Positions 1 through 5,145 of a stretch of 5,145 bases of DNA are shown here, piece by piece. The DNA is taken from positions 1 through 5,145 of the forward strand of contig VMCP01000204.1 in assembly GCA_008081305.1 (NCBI GenBank). The letters run 5' to 3'. Origin of the DNA: Bacteroidota bacterium (GTDB lineage Bacteria; Bacteroidota; Bacteroidia; NS11-12g; UBA955). A program made the position numbers and the translations under genes. Position 1 is the first letter of the stretch; each line of letters begins with the position of its first letter. Below the pieces are notes generated by a model. It worked only from the letters and a program-made list of their open reading frames with translations, was not told where the DNA came from and made no database searches.

Positions 1-131
1 GATGAAGAATATCCCGTGTTATTATTGTTTCCTGGGTCATCTTCTGGCTCTTTGGTACAAGATTGTAAGTTCAACAATGCAACGGACAGTGCAGCTGCGC
101 TAAAAAGTGTAATGAATGATTGTTTTTTCAT
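1..131 (-). CDS. N-terminus of a predicted surface lipoprotein, third gene of the SusCD operon (partial, runs off the window)
   Basis: A leftward reading frame opens with ATG at 131-129 and stays open to the window edge (43 complete codons). It begins MKKQSFITLF, continues with a hydrophobic Ala/Leu/Val segment, and has the lipobox LQSC with the acylated cysteine at residue 25, so this is a type II (lipoprotein) signal peptide. After the cysteine comes TKEPEDDPGNNNN, an acidic then Asn-rich linker. Acidic residues just after the cysteine are typical of lipoproteins exported to the cell surface in Bacteroidota. The gene starts 28 bases after the susD-like stop, so it is probably co-transcribed with it. 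No clear Shine-Dalgarno is visible; the leader is A/T-rich (TTTAAATAGAT before ATG), normal for the phylum. In SusCD loci this position is often held by a surface glycan-binding protein (SusE/SusF or SGBP type) or an enzyme. That is inference from position, because no folded domain lies inside the window. Confidence 0.8.
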   Translation of the reverse strand, partial: MKKQSFITLFSAAALSVALLNLQSCTKEPEDDPGNNNNTGYSS

Positions 132-159
132 ATCTATTTAAATTTAAGGTTGATTGCGT

Positions 160-1629
160 TTAATATCCTGGGTTTTGTTTCATTTTGCCTTCCGCCAAAT
201 CAATTTGTCGCTGGGGGATAGGGTATAATTCATGTTTGTTATCAACGAAGTTAATTCCGTTTGCTTTTAAAACTTCACCAATTCTTCCTTGGCGGCGTAA
301 ATCAAACACGCGGTCGTGTTCAAAGGCGAGTTCGTACCTGCGCTCTTCCCAGATGGCTTTTCTGATTTCTAATTGATCGGTGGAGTTGAACTCATTGAGG
401 CCCGCTCTTTTGCGAACCTGATTTAAGTAACCACACGCTGAAGTGGCATCTCCCAATTCGTTGGCCGCTTCCGCAGCAATGAGTAGTATTTCTCCATAAC
501 GGATAACACGTAGATTCTTATTGGAATTGATATCTCCTTGACCCCAACTCTCAGCCAGTCGACTCACATATGATTTATAGTTATATAAAGGATTGGAATG
601 ATTTGGGTCGGTTTCCCATCCATCCCATAAAGTTTGACCCGACCTTATGATGGTGGCATCTCTACGAACGTCTGCCGTATCAAAGGCATCGTAAAATTCT
701 TGTGTGGGGGTGTTAAAGCCCCAGCCTAAGCCTTTGCTGCCTCCACGTGGTGCTTGTACCACAAAATACTCTAAAATTCCTTTTTGAGGATCACTTCCTT
801 TACCATTTACTTCCCAAATAGATTCAGAAGAATACTCCCCAATTTCTCTCCAGATTTGCGAAAAATCTTCCATGAGAGCATATTCATTCGATTGGATTAA
901 CTCAGAGCAAAAACTAGCACATTGGCCCCATTTTTCACGGTACATGGAAACTTTTGCAAGGAAGGCCTTCGCTGCATCGCCACTTGCTCTACCAAGATCG
1001 ATTAACTGTTTAGATGGTAACTGAGTCGCAAACTGAAAGTCGGATTCGATCAAATCATAAATTTCATCCTCAGTGGCTCTTACATATGTGTTCGCTATTT
1101 CCTCTTCTGTAATAGGAACTTTATCAATCAATGGAACACCTCCAAAACTGCGAACCATGAAAAAGTAAAAATAGCCCCTTAAAAAACGAGCTTCGGCGAT
1201 GTATTGTGTTTTAGAAGCCTCTGGTATGTCTAATTCGTTAATGAATTTTATGGCACTATTTGCTCGTGCAATTCCCTCAAAATAGCCATTCCAAACATCC
1301 CCAAATGAGATAGATGTAGGCGAGAAAAAGTACCCATCCAATTGATCTTTATCTCCTCCAGAATCACCTGGGTCAGACCCCTTCGATGCGTTGTCACCCG
1401 CTATTTCTGTCATCCCAATGAAGGGGAAACTATGAATGTTCCAGTCGTATAATTTATTGTAAATGGCATTTACCATTTCTTTGGCGGCCTGATTAGATGA
1501 TTGGAAATAATCATCTACCGTTTGGATGCGGGGAGGTTCTTCTAAAAACGACTTCTTACAACCTATACTTAACGTAAGTAAAGATACAAGGGTGGAAAAA
1601 ACGATAAGATTCTTGTTCTTCATGCTCAT
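160..1629 (-). CDS. RagB/SusD family nutrient-uptake outer-membrane lipoprotein
   Basis: This 489-residue protein is a SusD-like lipoprotein that caps the extracellular face of its SusC partner and helps capture ligand. The signal peptide ends in LSIGC with the acylated Cys at residue 24, followed by KKSFLEEPP, the usual SusD mature start. Family hallmarks appear in order: RFLRGYFYFFMVRSFGGVPL (148-167) in the TPR-like helical core, LRVIRYGEILLIAAEAANELG (373-393, a 21-residue block conserved in the family), the ERRYELAFEHDRVFDLRRQGR helix region (429-449), and the C-terminal ELYPIPQRQID...QNPGY end (467-489). N-terminal SusD-like and C-terminal SusD_RagB domains are both complete, and the length is typical. 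An Asp/Gly-rich loop lies at about 78-98. The ATG at 1629 directly follows the susC TAA with no spacer, and a second in-frame ATG at 1623 would also give a good signal peptide. The nearest purine-rich GGAG is 17 bases upstream, too far for a normal ribosome site, so coupling to susC translation is likely. Ligand unknown. Confidence 0.96.
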   Translation of the reverse strand: MSMKNKNLIVFSTLVSLLTLSIGCKKSFLEEPPRIQTVDDYFQSSNQAAKEMVNAIYNKLYDWNIHSFPFIGMTEIAGDNASKGSDPGDSGGDKDQLDGYFFSPTSISFGDVWNGYFEGIARANSAIKFINELDIPEASKTQYIAEARFLRGYFYFFMVRSFGGVPLIDKVPITEEEIANTYVRATEDEIYDLIESDFQFATQLPSKQLIDLGRASGDAAKAFLAKVSMYREKWGQCASFCSELIQSNEYALMEDFSQIWREIGEYSSESIWEVNGKGSDPQKGILEYFVVQAPRGGSKGLGWGFNTPTQEFYDAFDTADVRRDATIIRSGQTLWDGWETDPNHSNPLYNYKSYVSRLAESWGQGDINSNKNLRVIRYGEILLIAAEAANELGDATSACGYLNQVRKRAGLNEFNSTDQLEIRKAIWEERRYELAFEHDRVFDLRRQGRIGEVLKANGINFVDNKHELYPIPQRQIDLAEGKMKQNPGY

Positions 1630-4629
1630 TTAAAATTGAATTTGAACTCCGGTTAAAATGGTACGTGAGGTTGGATAAATATTCAGTTCAATACCGGCTT
1701 GAGGCGGAGCCCCAGGCAATTCAGCAGTAAAACCGCTGTACGACATTAAGGTAAATAGGTTTTGTGCGGTGACATAAAAACGCAAGTTCTTTGCCCCAAT
1801 TCGTTTTGCTTGTCTTGGTTTCAATTGATAACCAATGGAAAGGTTATTCAAGCGCAAGAAAGAGCCACTTTCCACAAAATAATCGGTTGGTTTTGGAACG
1901 CCATTAAACGCCCTTGGGTATTCATTGGTTGGATTGTCAGGAGTCCATCGATTCACAGCAACTTCATATTCCACGTTGTATGAACCTCCGTATCTAACGG
2001 TTTTCTTTCCATTAAAAACCTTATTTCCATAGTTAGAAAGGAAGTCAATGTTCACATCCCAATTCTTCCATCTCAATTGAGTGTTCCATCCGAAATAAGC
2101 AATAGGCTGATAGGATCCCGCATAAATTCGGTCATCATCATCGATATTTCCGTCATTGTTTTGATCAATGATTTTAAAGTCACCGGGTTGCGCTCCAAAT
2201 AAGTGTGCACTGTTCGCGATTTCATCCTTATTCTGATAAATGCCATCCGTTTCATAAACCCAGAAAACTCCTATGGGTTGTCCAGGTGCAACTCTCGTCG
2301 CAAATTCACCATTGTTGAGATTTCCATAATTGGTTGGTCTTCCAAGTCCAAGATTTTCAACTCGGTTACGATTAAAGGTAGCGGTGAAAAGGGTGTTCCA
2401 AGAGATAGCTTTCTTCCTTCCACTAGCGTCAGAGTTATAACCCAAGGTAAATTCGATTCCCATATTCGAAATGTCTGCAGCATTGGTCAACATGCTATTA
2501 TTGTTATCTCCTAAACCTGCAGATAACGGAACATTAAATAGTGCACCTGTTGTTAGTTTATAGTATGCATCAACGGTTCCAAAGACATGCTTTCGGAATA
2601 ATTCAAAATCAAATCCTAAATCGTATTCTGTGGTCACTTCCCATTGTAAATTGGGGTCTTTAATTTCGGAAATGGTAGATCCGTCTTGGATATCTCCATT
2701 GCCAAAAACAGAGATCAAACCGGTTGACAACAGAGTGACGAATTCAGAAGGATTAATTCTATCATTACCAACTTGTCCCCAAGAGGCTCTTAGTTTCAAA
2801 TAGTTTAAATCCGCACTTCTTGGAAAAAAAGATTCTTTCGTCAAATCCCAAGCTAAACCTACAGAAGGGAAATTTCCCCATCTATTTTTCTCAGGAAACT
2901 TAGATGAACCGTCTCTTCTGAATGATGCCGAGATGAATATCTTATCATCAAAAGCATAGTTCGCTTTACTTAAATAGCTCTCACGACTACCGTAATCTCC
3001 TATGGGTCTTTGGTAAAGGATATTGCCTTGTATGGTTGAATAACCGGTGTTAATGTAGCGGTATTGTGGTTTAGAAGGAACACCATCTTTTGATATTGCG
3101 ATGGCCTCACCATCGTATTTCTCCGCCGTATGACCAAGGATCAATTTCAACTTATTCTTCTTATTGATGGATTTTTCGTACGTCGCTAATTGATTGAACA
3201 GCCAGCGGTATCCATTATTTGAACTTACCGTGTAGGTGGTTGTATCATAACGTTGAGTAGGGCTAACTCTATAACGTTGTTGATAGTTTCTGCCTTGGTT
3301 GTCAAATGCATCTAATCCGAAGCTGGAACGTAGAGTTAAGCCGTCAATCACTTTCCAATCTGCATAAATATTTCCCATCAAACGATTACCAAAAGACTGG
3401 TCATCTGTGTAATCCAAACGCGCCAATGGATTTCCCACATTATTGACATCGGTCCAGCCATAGTTGCCATTTTGGTCAACTGCATCGTAAAGAGGAGCGG
3501 CATTATACGCAGAAGTGAACACGCTGAATGGCTTATTATCTGATAGATATCGGCTAAGGTTCAATGTGTTTCCTACCTTGATGTTTTTTCCTACATAAAA
3601 GTCATTATTGTTTCTAAGCGTCAGACGTTGGTAATCATTCCCTTTTAGGATTCCACTTTCCTTCATGTAGTTGATAGACAAGAAGGACGAGTTTTTAAGT
3701 CCGCCACCATTAATTGAGATGGAATGGTTCTGTTGGAGTCCTGTTCGTGTAACGGCATCCATCCAATTGGTTTTTCCCGTAATATGTTCTGGTTTTACAG
3801 CAAAGGATCCTGCCGCTTCATTGGAATACGCTGAAAACAAATTAGGGCCGGCCATAAAGACCTGATTGGAAAGCGATTTGAATCCAAAATAACTATCGTA
3901 TGATATGCCAGAGTTTCCCCTTTTACCTGCTTTTGTTGTGATCAATATAACACCGTTTGCCGCTCGAACACCGTAAATAGCTGTTGAAGACGCATCCTTT
4001 AACACATCAATAGCTACTATATCACTGGTGGCAATATTGCGGATATCATCGGTGATGACACCGTCTACAACATATAATGGTTCTGCACCGCCAATCACGG
4101 ATCCTGTTCCTCTAATTCTTACGTTCGGCGCTGAGCCAGGTGAACCAAAATTTGTGATTTGAACTCCTGCTAGTTTTCCTTGCAAGGCTTGGCTTCCGGT
4201 GAGTACAGGTTGTTTGATAAGGTCCGCTCCTTTAACCGAAGCAACGGCCCCAGTTATTTCTTTTCTTTTTTGTGAACTATATCCCACAACGACTACCTCA
4301 TCTACGCGTTCAACGATGGGCGTTAATGCAATGGAAAAAGATTTTTCGTTTCCTAAAACAAACGTTTCACTTTTAAAATCGGGATGTTCCGTTAGAATAG
4401 AAACGCTCTTTTTCAAATCGATATCGATGAATCCAAAGGAATCTGTGAATCCAAGTGGAGCGTATTGAATATTAAGAATTTGGACCTTTGAAATAGCTTC
4501 TCCTGAGCGGGCATCAATCGTTTGAATTCTATACTGTGCAGATAGGGAAGAAGTGATGATGGAAATGAACAAAACAATCAGTTTCGACCTCCATGAAAAA
4601 GCACACTTATTCAATAAAAAATTTATCAT
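1630..4629 (-). CDS. SusC/RagA family TonB-linked outer-membrane receptor
   Basis: This is the TonB-dependent importer of the locus, 999 residues from ATG 4629. Residues 1-31 form a Sec signal peptide (basic SWRSK, hydrophobic LIVLFISII, cleavage near SLSA|Q). Residues about 33-105 resemble the carboxypeptidase-regulatory-like extension common in SusC proteins, though its opening motif is weak. A TonB-box-like DEVVVVGY sits at 110-117. The plug domain follows (about 118-235) with LYVVDGV (185-191) and the SusC signature DASSTAIYGVRAANG at about 212-226. The rest is a 22-strand-type barrel ending in VQIQF, a terminal Phe as expected for BAM insertion. A perfect EF-hand-like loop, DQNNDGNIDDDD, lies at 822-833 (bases 2131-2166). 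No STN domain is present, so signalling through an anti-sigma factor is not expected. The frame extends to a GTG at 4638; I prefer ATG at 4629 because it is a stronger codon and leaves the signal peptide intact. Substrate unknown; glycan uptake is the default guess for the family, but peptides or other ligands are possible. Confidence 0.96.
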   Translation of the reverse strand: MINFLLNKCAFSWRSKLIVLFISIITSSLSAQYRIQTIDARSGEAISKVQILNIQYAPLGFTDSFGFIDIDLKKSVSILTEHPDFKSETFVLGNEKSFSIALTPIVERVDEVVVVGYSSQKRKEITGAVASVKGADLIKQPVLTGSQALQGKLAGVQITNFGSPGSAPNVRIRGTGSVIGGAEPLYVVDGVITDDIRNIATSDIVAIDVLKDASSTAIYGVRAANGVILITTKAGKRGNSGISYDSYFGFKSLSNQVFMAGPNLFSAYSNEAAGSFAVKPEHITGKTNWMDAVTRTGLQQNHSISINGGGLKNSSFLSINYMKESGILKGNDYQRLTLRNNNDFYVGKNIKVGNTLNLSRYLSDNKPFSVFTSAYNAAPLYDAVDQNGNYGWTDVNNVGNPLARLDYTDDQSFGNRLMGNIYADWKVIDGLTLRSSFGLDAFDNQGRNYQQRYRVSPTQRYDTTTYTVSSNNGYRWLFNQLATYEKSINKKNKLKLILGHTAEKYDGEAIAISKDGVPSKPQYRYINTGYSTIQGNILYQRPIGDYGSRESYLSKANYAFDDKIFISASFRRDGSSKFPEKNRWGNFPSVGLAWDLTKESFFPRSADLNYLKLRASWGQVGNDRINPSEFVTLLSTGLISVFGNGDIQDGSTISEIKDPNLQWEVTTEYDLGFDFELFRKHVFGTVDAYYKLTTGALFNVPLSAGLGDNNNSMLTNAADISNMGIEFTLGYNSDASGRKKAISWNTLFTATFNRNRVENLGLGRPTNYGNLNNGEFATRVAPGQPIGVFWVYETDGIYQNKDEIANSAHLFGAQPGDFKIIDQNNDGNIDDDDRIYAGSYQPIAYFGWNTQLRWKNWDVNIDFLSNYGNKVFNGKKTVRYGGSYNVEYEVAVNRWTPDNPTNEYPRAFNGVPKPTDYFVESGSFLRLNNLSIGYQLKPRQAKRIGAKNLRFYVTAQNLFTLMSYSGFTAELPGAPPQAGIELNIYPTSRTILTGVQIQF

Positions 4630-4639
4630 AGCGTTCACA

Positions 4640-4654
4640 TTGCTTTAACAGCAA
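4640..4654. repeat. Small perfect inverted repeat just upstream of the susC-like start
   Basis: TTGCT (4640-4644) and AGCAA (4650-4654) are perfect inverted copies around a 5-base TTAAC spacer, ending 10 bases before the preferred ATG at 4629. It could be a short 5' leader hairpin affecting translation of the receptor or half-sites of an operator. A 5-bp arm is short enough to arise by chance, so no function is assigned. Confidence 0.3.
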
Positions 4655-4655
4655 G

Positions 4656-4685
4656 GCAATTTAAAAGAAATTGTGAATTGAACAA
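4656..4685 (-). promoter_or_regulatory. Candidate Bacteroidota-type promoter for the susCD operon
   Basis: Read leftward, TTG (4685-4683) is followed after 19 bases by TAAATTGC (4663-4656). This resembles the phylum's primary-sigma consensus, a TTTG-like -33 element and a TAnnTTTG -7 element, with one mismatch in the -7 core. It lies directly after the candidate terminator and would start transcription near 4650, giving a short leader of about 20 bases to the ATG at 4629. The position is good but the match is weak, and the region is A/T-rich, so chance matches are easy. Confidence 0.3.
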
Positions 4686-4689
4686 CAAG

Positions 4690-4708
4690 CCGTGGAAAAA
4701 AACCACGG
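4690..4708 (-). terminator. Hairpin between typA and susC, candidate intrinsic terminator of typA
   Basis: CCGTGG (4690-4695) and CCACGG (4703-4708) form a perfect 6-bp stem, five of the pairs G-C, around a homopolymeric 7-base loop (A on the plus strand, U in the leftward transcript). It starts 23 bases after the typA stop codon, the usual place for a terminator. In the leftward RNA the stem is followed by CUUGUUGUUC, which is U-rich but not an unbroken U run, so termination may be partial. If it works, the SusCD operon is a transcription unit separate from typA. Confidence 0.5.
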
Positions 4709-4731
4709 TATTCTATTAATGGAGCAGCACT

Positions 4732-5145
4732 TTACAGGTTGGAGCGCTTTCTTTCATGCTCGGTGAGCAGGATTTTACGCAAGCGGATATTCTCTGGAGT
4801 TACTTCAACGTACTCATCTGATTGAATATACTCCATGGCTTCCTCCAGAGTGAACTCTCTCGGCGGTGCCAAAACAGATTTGTCATCCTTACCAGCGGCT
4901 CTGATGTTATTCATTTGCTTTGCAATCGCAAGATTCAATACAAGGTCACCAGGCTTGATATGTTCTCCGACGATCTGTCCCATGTAAATATTGGTATTAG
5001 GATGGATGAAATAGACACCTCTATCTTTTAACTTATCCATACTATATGGGGTAGAAGAGCCGGTTTCCTTTGCAATTAAAACTCCATTGATTCTGCGTGG
5101 CATATCGCCTTTGTATGGTTCGAAATCCTTGAAGCGATGTGACAT
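4732..5145 (-). CDS. typA: TypA/BipA ribosome-associated translational GTPase, C-terminal part (5' end outside window)
   Basis: The 137 visible residues are the carboxyl end of TypA/BipA, a cytoplasmic EF-G-like GTPase that binds the ribosome and supports 50S assembly and growth under stress or cold. The match is to the BipA-specific C-terminal domain: HRFKDFEPYKGD (3-14), NGVLIAKETG (20-29), KLKDRGVYFIHP (38-49), MGQIVGEH (55-62), NNIRAAGKDDK (79-89), then LAPP (92-95), EEAMEYIQSDEYVEVTP (101-117) and RLRKILLTEHERKR (121-134). Full-length TypA has about 600 residues, so the G domain, domain II and most of the domain III/V region lie beyond the right edge. The Met at 5145 is internal and not the start; the frame is open to the window edge. 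The stop is TAA at 4734-4732. TypA is a housekeeping protein, and I see no functional link to the uptake genes beyond shared orientation. Confidence 0.95.
   Translation of the reverse strand: MSHRFKDFEPYKGDMPRRINGVLIAKETGSSTPYSMDKLKDRGVYFIHPNTNIYMGQIVGEHIKPGDLVLNLAIAKQMNNIRAAGKDDKSVLAPPREFTLEEAMEYIQSDEYVEVTPENIRLRKILLTEHERKRSNL

Noticed and set aside
1594..1629. The susD-like protein as a non-lipoprotein because its lipobox lacks Leu at -3
   Set aside because: LSIGC has Ser at -3, but Leu at -4, Gly at -1, the hydrophobic core and the CKKSFLEEPP mature start fit SusD lipoproteins, whose lipoboxes are relaxed in Bacteroidota.
2073..2483. Minus-strand alternative-frame open frames at 2073-2255 and 2271-2483
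   Set aside because: They are out of frame inside the intact susC-like gene, which needs no frameshift to stay complete. They are shadows.
185..4468. Plus-strand open frames inside the susD- and susC-like genes (185-376, 1762-1983, 2203-2514, 3671-3865, 4199-4468)
   Set aside because: All lie antisense within long genes with strong family matches, and their translations show no recognisable motif or gene-like context.
4635..4640. ATGTGA start-stop element just upstream of susC, as a minimal upstream reading frame
   Set aside because: A single ATG-TGA hexamer is expected by chance, and nothing else supports regulated reinitiation here.
4690..4720. The hairpin as a terminator for a plus-strand transcript
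   Set aside because: No plus-strand gene precedes it, and the bases after the stem on that strand (TATTCTATTAATGG) do not form a T run.
4822..5031. Plus-strand open frame antisense to typA
   Set aside because: It is fully contained in the conserved typA tail, with no start signal or recognisable product.
5143..5145. ATG at the right edge as the start of a 137-residue gene
   Set aside because: The residues match the interior and end of TypA/BipA (about 600 residues), so this Met is internal and the gene is cut by the window edge.

Overview
The window is a stretch of Bacteroidota chromosome in which every supported gene is transcribed leftward (minus strand). The assignment to Bacteroidota rests on an adjacent SusC-like TonB-dependent receptor and SusD/RagB-like lipoprotein, an arrangement essentially confined to that phylum. 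Lipoprotein signal peptides with acidic residues after the cysteine, a TypA/BipA tail of the Bacteroidota type, and A/T-rich gene starts without clear Shine-Dalgarno sequences agree with this. I cannot name a genus.

In transcription order (right to left): 5145-4732 is the 3' end of typA/bipA, a ribosome-associated GTPase gene whose start lies outside the window. The 102-base gap at 4731-4630 holds a compact GC-stem hairpin (candidate typA terminator), then a weak candidate Bacteroidota-type promoter, then a small inverted repeat just before the next start. At 4629-1630 is an intact SusC/RagA-family outer-membrane receptor of 999 residues. At 1629-160 is an intact SusD/RagB lipoprotein of 489 residues whose ATG directly abuts the susC stop codon. 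After a 28-base gap, 131-1 is the start of a third gene: only its lipoprotein signal peptide and an acidic, Asn-rich linker are in the window.

The three leftward genes look like one operon with the layout of a polysaccharide-utilisation-type nutrient uptake locus. The SusC barrel imports a ligand across the outer membrane using TonB energy, the SusD lipoprotein caps it from the cell surface, and the third lipoprotein is probably a surface binding protein or enzyme of the same system. The substrate cannot be deduced because no enzyme, inner-membrane transporter or regulator is visible. I see no RNA gene, insertion sequence, CRISPR array or broken gene. The region reads as ordinary for the phylum, and the second-look items are modest.
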